Below the pieces are notes generated by a model, which was not told where the DNA came from, did no database searches, and was given only the letters and a program-made list of their open reading frames with translations. The translations under genes were made by a program, and so were the position numbers. From positions 6,918,539 to 6,982,538 of the forward strand of contig NC_087070.1 of the NCBI RefSeq assembly GCF_963678635.1: DNA of 64,000 nt, given 5' to 3'. Every line of letters starts with the position of its first letter. The stretch's first letter is position 1. Origin of the DNA: Symsagittifera roscoffensis. Taxonomy: Eukaryota > Xenacoelomorpha > Acoela > Convolutidae. Positions 32,409-42,203 of the stretch are shown piece after piece.

Positions 32409-35400
32409 GTGGAGGTCAATACGGACCATACCATGAACGACAACCAGGGAGTAAATGGACTGGAAGGGAGAGGCAGAAGGCTGGCGAGTGAATCTACTCC
32501 GGTAGAACAAGGCCATGATTTTGCCACTTCCACCGGGACATTGGATCGAGAGGAGATGTCGGAACTGTCCGACATCTCAACTGAAGTAACGGCAACTAGA
32601 AGATCTCCGACAGACAACACTATGATGGCAAGCGGAACTGGGAAACAAACAACCTCATCATCGTTCTCAGAAAGAATGAAGAACACCTTCGGAAACATCT
32701 TTCCATTCAGCATGGGAGGAGGAGCAGGAAACGATGGTGAGTCCCAGGAGGAAGAGGATGAAGAGGAGCAAGGGGACTTTGGATCTCAAGTCAGCCTCAA
32801 TAGTTCGATCCAGGAGAGTGAGGCATACGTCGGAAGAGAGACTGGAACCATGGACAAATTTGGTGTAGTGACAACGATAAGCAAAGAGGCAAACACACCA
32901 GGCCAGTCAAAAGACTTCGCGATTAGGACAAGTTCAGAGCCACAAACTGGAGAGAGTAGAACCAGAGGGCTAGGCAACGCGTTAGCGGATCCTGAAATAG
33001 ATAATGAAAAGACGTCAAGACAGAGAGTCAAGGCCCGGATCTCGACCAGCACGAAGCTACCTGGGACCGACAGAGTTACACCACCACTAGTGACGCCACT
33101 CATGGATAACGGGGCAGCACTAGAGGAAGCCTTAAACAACATAGTGGGCAGTTTAGGAGAACAAAATGAACAGATGTCGATAAGGATGAGTGAACTGGAA
33201 AGAGCAGTTCACATTGAAAGAGAAAGTCTGCGGGAAGAAATAAACCGCAACAGACAAGAAGTTGGCAGAAGCGAAAAACGCTTGAAAGAAAGAACGGACG
33301 AACATATGACGAGGAACTTGTCGCGAATGACAAGAGAGGCGGAACAGAGGGAGTTACGCTTAAGAGCCGACATGGAGAAGTTAAGAATTCAGCAAGAGCA
33401 GTCTCTTGGGTCTCTTGACACAAAGATAGACGCGATGATGGAGAGGCGAACGCAGGCTATCATGGATAGGTTGGCCGGGCTACTAAGCAGCAAGAGTGGA
33501 CCAAAAGAAGGAGAGCCGAACTCGGGAGGTTCCAGCAGGGAACCGAGGGTGAACTTCAATGAACATCAAAGGAGGAAGACATATGGATCCACTAGAGGCA
33601 GGGGCAGTTCATCAGGCTATGCCACAAGGGGTAATACAGCATGGGGCCCGAACAGTAGAGCAAATTCAACGGGGAACAGACAGACCTCTGACGAACGACC
33701 AACGCAAGGCACACATGCGACTGGGAGAAGTGATTCCGGCAACAGGGGGCATGCAAGCCCGAAGAGGAGTCATGCAGGTCAAGCAGGAAACGCTCATGGT
33801 GATTCGGATTGCAGGGATGCACCGCACACAGAGCCTTCGACAAGGTGTGAGGACACTCAAGCGGGACACTCAAGGGATGCTACGGCAATGGCCACAGCAT
33901 TTGAACCCCTGAACAGGTCTTTAGAGACATTCCTGACGAGGTTATCAAGAACCAATGAACGCAGTGAGAAGTCCAGAAGAGTCTTTAAGAAACCAAGATG
34001 CTACAAAGACGAATCTGATGGCTGTATTGATACCTGGATAGAGGTAATGAAGCTGCATTTCGAGGAAGAGGACTTGTCGGAGAGACAGGAATGCAGCGCG
34101 CTCACCAGCAACTTAGAAGGGACAGCCCTGAACTGTGTCATGGCCAAGAAACAGTATCAACGTGACACTGCAGAGAAAATCTTCGAAATCTTGTTAAACC
34201 ATTTCGGATCAGGGGTGCAGGGGCACCAGGCGATGATGCGCTTCGAGAAACGGAGGCAACGAGAAGATGAAACAATAGACAAGTTTCTCGATGATTTGGA
34301 AATGCTGAGAAGACGCAGCCAACCGGATGAGTCAAACCGAAGGATGAACCTGGCCGTAGCCTCAAAATTCATCGATGGTGTGAAAAATGATGAACTTCGT
34401 ACGATGCTAGCATCGCATTACACACCACTATCAACTAATGCGCCAACACCGGAGGAGTTGAGGCTCAAATCAAAAGATTATCTTTTGTTGAAACCTCCTT
34501 CGAGATCTGGATATTACAAGAACAATTATGGAAATTTTAACAACGGACCAGCAAACCAAGGGAACAATTGGTATAAACCGAGGGATGATATGGACAAGAG
34601 ACGTTCTTGTGCTAATTGCAGTTCAACAGACCATCATGTGTCAGCATGCCCAGCTTACAAACAAGGCATGAAAGCAATAGGCTTTAGCCTCGAGGACGAA
34701 AATGCGTCAGAGTTGGATCATGAGGATTTCATGAGAGGAGTAATTGCAAAATTCGGCCCGAAGTGTTTCTTTTGTAACTTGGAAGGTCATTTTAAATCAG
34801 ATTGTCCGCAATTCTGGGATGCAGTGGCAGACATCAAGCATCCAAGACATGAAGAAGCTTTGTCAGGAGTGAAAGCCAGCAAGGCTCGACTTTTGAGTGA
34901 AGCGGAGGCACGCAGAAAGGATAAACTTCAAGAGCTGGTGGCAAAGAAGATGCAAGCGGTAACAGAGGAAGCATGTGAACCGGAACCAGCAACGGCGGCC
35001 GATGACTTCAAAATCGATTATAGGGCAGCTGCGAGGGATGCTATAAATAGAGTACAGCAGGAACTAGTGACGAAAGAGATTGAGCAAAAGGTGAAACTCG
35101 AGCTGGAGAATGAAAAATTACAGAGGCAACTGAACGCCTTTGAAGCAACGGAAGTTGAAGAGGCAAAAGCACCAAGCAGCTTGAGCATGAAACTTAATGT
35201 TATCTCTGGTCAGAGGTTCGGTATGGCACCGCAAGGAAGTAAAATACAGTCGATAATCTCGGTGACAGGGCATCAGGTAATCAGAAATCTGAGTGAACCG
35301 TCTGAGTTCACTTTGATGCATTTGGACACATATGCAGACTATCTGAGGCAGATGGAGCCACGCACCGAGTCGAGGGCTGTGAGGGCACTACTGACCACGG

Positions 35401-36140
35401 GTGGCCCTCGCATGAAGAAACTTCATGGACGCTACCTAGAAGTCTATGGGCCGTATCAAGTGATGCTGAACGTGGATGGGATCAGTATCTACACCAGGAC
35501 TTATGTAACAACAGATGATGACCAAATAGGGCAGATCTATTTGGGTGAAGAGGAACTCAAAGTCCGCAGGATAGGCCATGACGCCATGATGGAACAAGAC
35601 GCGGTACACATTGGATTTGAAGCAGATGTGACAGCACACCTGCTCGACACCAACGGAGCAAAAATCGGAGTCACAGGGCTTCTGGACACAGGAGCGGTAG
35701 TGAGTGTGATGCCGATAAAAACTTGGGAAAGAATGGGCTTCACGCGGGAAGATCTGATTCCAACGAATCTCCGACTGGCTGCAGCCAATCGAGGAGCTAT
35801 CTACGTAGCCGGAAGAACACCAATAACGGTCCTCTACATGGGAGGACGGGATCTTTGGATGAGCTTCCTGGTGGTAGAGAATCTGGACGACGCCGACCAA
35901 TTCATCTTGGGCAGAGATTTTGTCAGGAATTTTGACGTGATGATTGACTTGAACAACGGTCTAATACGGATTAGAAACCCGGACCGAAAGTATGTTAAGA
36001 GACCAATTAATAGGATAATAACAGATGAAAATAAGGTACCAGTTTTTTTGGATAGAAAAGTAAAGTTACAACCAGCTGTAGTAGCAATTTTTAGAATGAG
36101 AAATTTAAATTCGTTAAGTGATAGAAACAGGTTTGCTTAG
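32409..36140 (+). CDS. gag: Gag-protease polyprotein of element 1 (first ATG 32433)
   Basis: Structural protein plus retropepsin. The N-terminal 400 residues are low-complexity and charged, with a helical coiled-coil stretch rich in E, R and M. A retrotransposon capsid-like region follows (about 500-700, containing CIDTWIEVMKLHFEEEDL). Next are two CCHC zinc knuckles of form CX2CX4HX4C, at about 734 and 786 (CANCSSTDHHVSAC and CFFCNLEGHFKSDC), which bind RNA. An acidic helical linker leads to an aspartic protease with LLDTGAVVSVMP (catalytic D near 1093) and ILGRDF (near 1164). The frame is open from just after the TGA at 32391; no ATG occurs until 32433. It ends at TAG 36138-36140. Pol lies in the -1 phase, and the window where both phases are open is only 36125-36140. 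Confidence 0.9.
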   Translation: MEVNTDHTMNDNQGVNGLEGRGRRLASESTPVEQGHDFATSTGTLDREEMSELSDISTEVTATRRSPTDNTMMASGTGKQTTSSSFSERMKNTFGNIFPFSMGGGAGNDGESQEEEDEEEQGDFGSQVSLNSSIQESEAYVGRETGTMDKFGVVTTISKEANTPGQSKDFAIRTSSEPQTGESRTRGLGNALADPEIDNEKTSRQRVKARISTSTKLPGTDRVTPPLVTPLMDNGAALEEALNNIVGSLGEQNEQMSIRMSELERAVHIERESLREEINRNRQEVGRSEKRLKERTDEHMTRNLSRMTREAEQRELRLRADMEKLRIQQEQSLGSLDTKIDAMMERRTQAIMDRLAGLLSSKSGPKEGEPNSGGSSREPRVNFNEHQRRKTYGSTRGRGSSSGYATRGNTAWGPNSRANSTGNRQTSDERPTQGTHATGRSDSGNRGHASPKRSHAGQAGNAHGDSDCRDAPHTEPSTRCEDTQAGHSRDATAMATAFEPLNRSLETFLTRLSRTNERSEKSRRVFKKPRCYKDESDGCIDTWIEVMKLHFEEEDLSERQECSALTSNLEGTALNCVMAKKQYQRDTAEKIFEILLNHFGSGVQGHQAMMRFEKRRQREDETIDKFLDDLEMLRRRSQPDESNRRMNLAVASKFIDGVKNDELRTMLASHYTPLSTNAPTPEELRLKSKDYLLLKPPSRSGYYKNNYGNFNNGPANQGNNWYKPRDDMDKRRSCANCSSTDHHVSACPAYKQGMKAIGFSLEDENASELDHEDFMRGVIAKFGPKCFFCNLEGHFKSDCPQFWDAVADIKHPRHEEALSGVKASKARLLSEAEARRKDKLQELVAKKMQAVTEEACEPEPATAADDFKIDYRAAARDAINRVQQELVTKEIEQKVKLELENEKLQRQLNAFEATEVEEAKAPSSLSMKLNVISGQRFGMAPQGSKIQSIISVTGHQVIRNLSEPSEFTLMHLDTYADYLRQMEPRTESRAVRALLTTGGPRMKKLHGRYLEVYGPYQVMLNVDGISIYTRTYVTTDDDQIGQIYLGEEELKVRRIGHDAMMEQDAVHIGFEADVTAHLLDTNGAKIGVTGLLDTGAVVSVMPIKTWERMGFTREDLIPTNLRLAAANRGAIYVAGRTPITVLYMGGRDLWMSFLVVENLDDADQFILGRDFVRNFDVMIDLNNGLIRIRNPDRKYVKRPINRIITDENKVPVFLDRKVKLQPAVVAIFRMRNLNSLSDRNRFA

Positions 36141-36207
36141 TACCGAATCCAAATAGTCAGAGTTCGGTGATTTTAGGCCGGAGCTTCTCGGTAACGCGAA
36201 ACGGACT

Positions 36208-39200
36208 GTGTATCAGTGTGTTGTTGAACACACTGGACACCACGGTTTCAATCCAGCGTGGAAAGAAGCTTGGCTACTCTTGCCGATGAGGACCGACTAT
36301 GAGGAGACAGAAAACTCGAAGAAATATAGTGTGAAAGACTGTCCTTATCATGCAAATAAAGATAAAATCTTAAAGAGAATTAATGAATTAAAATCTATTC
36401 ATAAATTGTTTTCAATGAAATCCGAAACGGACGACGGCTTATCAAGCTGCTCGAATTTTCCGGAACGCCCCTCGTCATATGAACTAGATTCTGACAAACC
36501 GGTTTTGCCAGAAATAGAACATTTGAAAGGAAAAATAGGTGAGGGAGATTTCGAGAAATTGCGGAACCTCCTAAATCGGAACGCTGATGTATTTTCAAAA
36601 CACAAGGCGGATATCGGGTGCTGTAATTTCGTCGAACACGAAATCGAACTGGAAGAGGGCGCCGTTCCCCATAGGGAAGGCGCAAGGCGGATGACGCCAC
36701 ATAAATCGGAAGCGTGCCGAGCGGAAATAGAAATGTTGCTTGAATACGACATGATAGAACCCTCGAAATCGCCGTGGGCTTGCGGGGTAGTCATGGCGAA
36801 AAAGAAAGGGGGGCAGCTTAGATTTTGTTTCGACTTTCGTTACTTGAACGCGGTAACGATAAAAGATGCGTACCCGATAGCGCGAATAGACGAGAGCCTA
36901 TCTAAACTTGGTGATGCCAAGTTCTTCACCACATTGGACTTAGGTTCTGCCTTCTGGCAGGTTCCTTTGCGGAAAAAGGATAGGGAAAAAACCGGTTTCG
37001 CGTGCGAGTTGGGGTTGTACCAGTGGAAGAGGATGCCCTTCGGCTTGTGCAATGCAACAGCAGCCTTTCAAAGGCTGATGGCTCAGGCTTTGACAGGAGT
37101 GACCAAAAAGTACGGGAATCTCTTGATGTGCTACGTGGATGACGTATTCATAGCGACACCGACCCTGGAGGATCACATTGACCGGCTCGATGAGGTCTTC
37201 GGATGTATGAAAAGAGCAGGCTTGAAATGCAAACCATCGAAATGTGAAATCCTTAGGGATTCGATCAAGTACCTGGGAAGAATGGTGGACAGGCATGGTG
37301 TGAGGCCAGATCCAGAAGCAGTAGAGGCTGTGCTGACATGGAAGGCTCCGAGGACGGACACACAACTAATGAGCTTCCTGGGGTTTGCCAATTATTACCG
37401 TGAATTCATTAAAGGATATGCGGACAAGGTGTACCCAATGCAGAAGCTGATGCGCAACAAAGGGAAAAAGTTCGAATGGAACGATGAGGCACAGGTTGCA
37501 TTCGAGAACATAAAGCGGGAACTGTGCGAAGCGCCAGTGCTGGGCATGCCTACAGAAAAGGGCATGTATGTTCTCGACACAGACGCATCGGTGGTGGCCA
37601 TCTCAGGAATATTGCATCAAGAGCAAGAATGGAACGGAAGAACAGTTCTCCGTCCCATTGCATACGGCAGCAAAGTCTTGAGTGACACAGAGATGAAATA
37701 TGGCGCACCAAAAGCAGAAATGATTGCAGTAGTCACCTTCGTGGAGAAGTACCGTGCATACTTGGGGAGCGCTCCCTTCAAGTTACGCGTAGACAACAGA
37801 GCGTTATCCTGGTTGAATACCTACTCGATGGATCAGAGTTATATTGGTAGATGGATAGTAAGACTGGATGGCTACCATATGATAATCGAACATAGGATGC
37901 GTGATAAACACCAGAATGCTGACAGCCTCAGTAAGAAAACTGAGTTCTATGAAAGATTGGAGCAGAAGCAGGCCAATCAGGCGGAAGTAAAGGAGGGATT
38001 CTCGTTTCTGGACAAAGAAACTTATGAAGAGCTTCCCTTAACGAGATGGTTGGATAAATCAGGACATCCAATTCCAGGGCACCCTGAGCTACCTGTAGAG
38101 AAAGCAGCCGAGATAAAGATCCTGTCCAAGGAGGACCCGGTCCCCTTGGATTTGTTGCTGCGCTCGAACCTGGTCCAGCAAGAACTCTCTCGCATGAATA
38201 TAAACAGCCTCTCATTATTGGATAAAACGGTGCAAGTCACACCCCAAGTGATGCGGATGCTGGGTGGATTGTTAGAAAGAGAAGTGACCAGAGATAACCC
38301 CGAGTGGACAGCAGCAGTGGCATCGCTAACAGTCAGTGAGAAGGTGAAGATCATGCCGTCCAGACGACAGCACGAAGAGAACGAAAGGGATTGTAGGACA
38401 ATAGTTCAGCAACTAGTATCCTCAATACCCCAGGAGATTTTAACAAGTACTTCTTACGGACAGAAAGAACAGGGGAACAGCAAGCGAAAGAAAACCGTCA
38501 CCTTTGTAGACCGGGATAAAGAGGGTGAAGTTGTAGAACAAAATCTGCTGCAAGACTATTCGTCCGGGGAGAAGGATGATGAGAAGAACCAGCGATCACA
38601 AGATCAACACCCGGGACAAGGAAATTTGTCCAGGGAGTCTGAGATAATCGAGGAAATTCCTGATGAGAAACAGGACCGAGAGAACAAGGTTTTGTCCGGG
38701 GAGTTCAGATGGATGCGAAGAAAGCACAGACATGATCTGGAGGAGCGTGCAGTCTCCAGCACAACCTCTTCGACGAATGATGATTCCCGAAACTCAGGAA
38801 TGGACACCTATTCAGACAGGAACTCGAGTTCGGGATCCGAGCTGTCAGAACTGGCGATACACACGCTACTAGTGGAAACTCGGGCGAGAGACCTGGACAG
38901 AGAGGTGTACCAGGATCCTGACAGTGATCGCTACCTAATACCAAGCGAAAGAGTCTTTGACAACGCAGCGGATGACTTAGAAACGATAGCGGTATCGAAA
39001 CGTTCGATAAGCCTGTTGCCGCAGAAAGAGGTAGTCAGGACTGATCTTCAGCCGTTTCAGCAAGAAACACAACCGTTGGCGAAGATTTGGTGCGTTAAGA
39101 TGGAAGAAGACACACATCAGCCCAACGAGCTGAACAGTCAGATGAGAGTCATGAAGACGTACTTGAAGGCGAGATACAGACTCTCGGACCTTCTAAGGGC

Positions 39201-41802
39201 GCAGAGAAATGATCGCATGACAAGTAACCTAAAAAGGTTGATAGAAAACGGTGCACCAGACAAAGGTGACCTAGAAGAAGACAGCTATAGGATCCTGAGA
39301 CAATACTTCATGCAGAAGGAGGGGAGATTGTATCTGAACAAGGACGGGATCGTGGCTTGCAAGAGAAGAGAAGAAGACAAGGTCTTATACAAATATAACG
39401 CGATAGTGTTGCCACAACTCTATCAGACAGAACTACTATTCAGGTCGCATGATCAGATGGGCCATCAAGGAATCGACAAAGTGTATCAGAGGATCCTGAA
39501 GCGCTTTGAGTGGCCTGGAATGAAAAAAGCATGTGAGAAATGGGTAACAGCGTGCCTGTCATGCCAACAGGTCAAGGATCCAAGGAAATTACGATTTCCT
39601 CTACAATCGATTGAGTCGTCTGAATTCAACGAGGTCGTGCAGATAGATCACCAGAAGATATGCATGACAGACAGCGGTTATAACCAAGTCTTGGTCATGA
39701 TAGATCACTTCACGAAGTATGCAGAGGCCGTGCCCTGCATAACTGCCTCGGCGGAAGAGACATGCGACCACCTGATAAATACATGGATAGCAAGACATGG
39801 TTGTCCCATGACGTTTCAATCGGACAATGGAACAGCTTTCGTAGGCGAGCTTACGAAAGAGCTTATGAGACGGTCACAGGTCGCTCAGGCTCACTCCACG
39901 ACATACCACCCTCAGACGAATGGCTTAGTGGAAAGACAGAATAGGACGTTAGTATCGATGCTGAGAGTATACTGTTCCAGGTATATGACCGATTGGGACA
40001 GATACCTTCCACAGGTGATGGGAGCTTATAATAGCACGCAACACTCCACCACTGGGGTCAGTCCACACATGATGCTGACGGGACACGAGAAATCTTTACC
40101 CTTGACATTCTTCTACCCAGAATATGAGGGGAAGAAAACATCTCCACAGGTTTACGTGAGGGATGTGATCAGACGTCAACAGGAGTTGAACGATCTGTGT
40201 AGACGAAATACTCAGCAAGCACAGGCAAGGCAGAGGAAAAGATTCGACAAGAAAGCAGCTGGTGCAAAAGCCTACTCGGTGGGAGACTACGTATGGGTAT
40301 TTCAGAACGTTATACCACCGAAAGGAACAAAGAAGCTTCTAAAAAAGTGGAGGGGACCCTTCATGATTACAGAGGTGCACCAAGAGGGACGCTTTTATAG
40401 ACTGAGTACTGGCCGAGCCGCCCACTACGAAAACATCAAGCCACACAATCCATCGACAGAAGACTGGTGTGTACCTGCAGACATGGAAGAAGGGGATTAT
40501 CTAATGATGGATCCTGCTTGTGAGGTCAATGAAAAAGGCACCAGGCAGAAGATCGATGGAAACGAAATCGTAGAGGATGGTACAGATACACCGCTGGACC
40601 TGGATCCAAACGAACAGATCGAAGCGGACGATGAGACCTTACCCTACGCAGAGGAAGATTGGCAGGATCCCGAACAGACAGAGGTTCCCAAGAACTTGGA
40701 ACCAGATCTTCCGTTCACGATGCAGACTCGTCGGAAGGACGGGACGAGACCAAGAAAGAAGTACAATCCTTACGGTGACGACTTTGTAGTGGATAGGATA
40801 GATCTGAAGAAAGTAGTGGAGGAAGTAGTGGGTTTAGAAGAAATAACTGTGTCACAAGACATTGACATAGTCGATGATCATAACGATGAGTGGGTTGACG
40901 ACTGGTCAAAACCCGAGGTAGAATTTGACGATGAGCAACAGCAGTCATATGAACAAGACCAGACGAACCTGCGTGTCTTAGAGTGGCTGAACGAAATGAC
41001 ATCAGACCCTAAAAAGACCAACGTTACGATTCAATACGTAGATCGTGAAAGCGCGAAATACATTAAGACCGAACGAGATGATCCTTCCTGGGCTGCCCAG
41101 GAAGGACGACTACTCATTCCAGCTTCTAATCTTGACTTAATACCCGGTATGCGATCGACGGGGACGCCGATGGATATTTTTGTCCGGGGAGTGGGGGTAG
41201 GACTTACCCACACTGAAAACTTGATAATAAAAAAATTGAGAATAGCAAGAGAAACAGGAGACTTAGAAGCAGAAACAGGTGAAGAACCTAAGAAACCTGA
41301 CATAGGCAGGGTAGTTGAGTCATATTTTAATTTACCAAATGAATATTCTAGTAACATAATACTAACAGACAGTGATTTCATACTCACAAACAGAACATGT
41401 GCGATAGCAATCACCGCAGACATGAGTTTTAGGACGGCGCTAGCGGCAGATTTTAAGAGGGAACATAAAAACGTGGAATTCCTTTGGAAGCAAAGACCAG
41501 GGATAGGGGGCGTAGCAGCCTTACCTCCGGCGGTGTCGCAGATACCGGGAAAGTACTTGTGCTTCTTGGTAACGAGGGCGACGGAGAAGCAGCACGTGGA
41601 CCCAGAAAACCTAGTCTTGTCTTTGACGAGGCTGAGGGACTTCCTTGTGGAAATGGACGTGAAGGAGCTTTCGCTTCCAGTGTACGATCCAAATAGAGGA
41701 AGACTGCATCCTCGGGAATTGTACGCGCTTGTACACGTGATATTCTCTGATACGAACATACAAGTATATCTACATAAGAAATATTACTTAAGTATAGGCT
41801 GA
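36208..41802 (+). CDS. pol: Pol polyprotein: RT, RNase H, integrase, macro-like domain
   Basis: Reverse transcriptase with KKKGGQLRFCFDFRYLN and YVDD at 309-312. RNase H begins with LDTDAS (D457, D459). The integrase zinc module has H1081, H1086, C1116 and C1119; its catalytic triad is D1147, D1206 and E1242, with 35 residues between the last two. A GPF module follows (GPF 1383-1385). After an acidic linker, residues about 1731-1860 resemble a macro (ADP-ribose-binding) domain: AIAITADMSF, YLCFLVTRATE, LSLPVYDPNRGRLHPREL. The glycine loops are altered. No ATG starts this frame: the first listed codon, at 36208, is GTG. Comparison with element 2 shows one base missing near 36275-36282, so the first 25 or so residues are out of the ancestral phase. 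Numbering counts from 36208. No chromodomain seen. Confidence 0.9.
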   Translation: MYQCVVEHTGHHGFNPAWKEAWLLLPMRTDYEETENSKKYSVKDCPYHANKDKILKRINELKSIHKLFSMKSETDDGLSSCSNFPERPSSYELDSDKPVLPEIEHLKGKIGEGDFEKLRNLLNRNADVFSKHKADIGCCNFVEHEIELEEGAVPHREGARRMTPHKSEACRAEIEMLLEYDMIEPSKSPWACGVVMAKKKGGQLRFCFDFRYLNAVTIKDAYPIARIDESLSKLGDAKFFTTLDLGSAFWQVPLRKKDREKTGFACELGLYQWKRMPFGLCNATAAFQRLMAQALTGVTKKYGNLLMCYVDDVFIATPTLEDHIDRLDEVFGCMKRAGLKCKPSKCEILRDSIKYLGRMVDRHGVRPDPEAVEAVLTWKAPRTDTQLMSFLGFANYYREFIKGYADKVYPMQKLMRNKGKKFEWNDEAQVAFENIKRELCEAPVLGMPTEKGMYVLDTDASVVAISGILHQEQEWNGRTVLRPIAYGSKVLSDTEMKYGAPKAEMIAVVTFVEKYRAYLGSAPFKLRVDNRALSWLNTYSMDQSYIGRWIVRLDGYHMIIEHRMRDKHQNADSLSKKTEFYERLEQKQANQAEVKEGFSFLDKETYEELPLTRWLDKSGHPIPGHPELPVEKAAEIKILSKEDPVPLDLLLRSNLVQQELSRMNINSLSLLDKTVQVTPQVMRMLGGLLEREVTRDNPEWTAAVASLTVSEKVKIMPSRRQHEENERDCRTIVQQLVSSIPQEILTSTSYGQKEQGNSKRKKTVTFVDRDKEGEVVEQNLLQDYSSGEKDDEKNQRSQDQHPGQGNLSRESEIIEEIPDEKQDRENKVLSGEFRWMRRKHRHDLEERAVSSTTSSTNDDSRNSGMDTYSDRNSSSGSELSELAIHTLLVETRARDLDREVYQDPDSDRYLIPSERVFDNAADDLETIAVSKRSISLLPQKEVVRTDLQPFQQETQPLAKIWCVKMEEDTHQPNELNSQMRVMKTYLKARYRLSDLLRAQRNDRMTSNLKRLIENGAPDKGDLEEDSYRILRQYFMQKEGRLYLNKDGIVACKRREEDKVLYKYNAIVLPQLYQTELLFRSHDQMGHQGIDKVYQRILKRFEWPGMKKACEKWVTACLSCQQVKDPRKLRFPLQSIESSEFNEVVQIDHQKICMTDSGYNQVLVMIDHFTKYAEAVPCITASAEETCDHLINTWIARHGCPMTFQSDNGTAFVGELTKELMRRSQVAQAHSTTYHPQTNGLVERQNRTLVSMLRVYCSRYMTDWDRYLPQVMGAYNSTQHSTTGVSPHMMLTGHEKSLPLTFFYPEYEGKKTSPQVYVRDVIRRQQELNDLCRRNTQQAQARQRKRFDKKAAGAKAYSVGDYVWVFQNVIPPKGTKKLLKKWRGPFMITEVHQEGRFYRLSTGRAAHYENIKPHNPSTEDWCVPADMEEGDYLMMDPACEVNEKGTRQKIDGNEIVEDGTDTPLDLDPNEQIEADDETLPYAEEDWQDPEQTEVPKNLEPDLPFTMQTRRKDGTRPRKKYNPYGDDFVVDRIDLKKVVEEVVGLEEITVSQDIDIVDDHNDEWVDDWSKPEVEFDDEQQQSYEQDQTNLRVLEWLNEMTSDPKKTNVTIQYVDRESAKYIKTERDDPSWAAQEGRLLIPASNLDLIPGMRSTGTPMDIFVRGVGVGLTHTENLIIKKLRIARETGDLEAETGEEPKKPDIGRVVESYFNLPNEYSSNIILTDSDFILTNRTCAIAITADMSFRTALAADFKREHKNVEFLWKQRPGIGGVAALPPAVSQIPGKYLCFLVTRATEKQHVDPENLVLSLTRLRDFLVEMDVKELSLPVYDPNRGRLHPRELYALVHVIFSDTNIQVYLHKKYYLSIG

Positions 41803-42203
41803 ATGATGTGCGAGAGGGTGTTAGGCCAAAGGACCAAGTTGCATGTAATATGTGATATGTGTGTTATGTTATGTTATGTTATGTGTTAGGTTATTAAGAT
41901 CATGGGTAAGTAGGGGTTAGTGACCATGAACAACTAGATGACGATCTTGGGAATAGATCCAAAGTTTGGACTGTCCAATCTTAGGTCGAATTCCAAAATT
42001 TTAGAAACCAATTGATTTTAATAAATTTTAGGATAAATATCTTTTTATCTGAACTGTTTTAAGCAAATTTTAACGATATATGTTAAGGTGAAACTGACAA
42101 GTGTGACAGTCGTGATTCCTTTTCTAGATCCTGATTGATCATTTAATTGCTCACTTGAGTCAAAACTTGAAATCGAAATCAAATCAAACTTGGAAAGAAC
42201 AGT
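41803..42203 (+). promoter_or_regulatory. Gap between pol and ORF3 with candidate 3' splice site
   Basis: About 400 bases with stops in all phases. It includes a short (ATGTT)n run near 41862-41885. ATTCCTTTTCTAG ending at 42127 is a good 3' splice acceptor, with CTGAC about 30 bases upstream as a possible branch site. ORF3 starts 77 bases later. A spliced subgenomic RNA would explain how ORF3-5 are translated. Confidence 0.4.

Noticed and set aside
40400-41390. Chromodomain after integrase
   Set aside because: The region after the GPF module is acidic and low-complexity; the folded end fits a macro-like domain better.
41031-41759. Long minus-strand frames in pol (also 63300-63932) and ORF3 (44765-45496)
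   Set aside because: Preserved in both copies only because the sense protein is preserved; no domain is recognisable in the antisense product.
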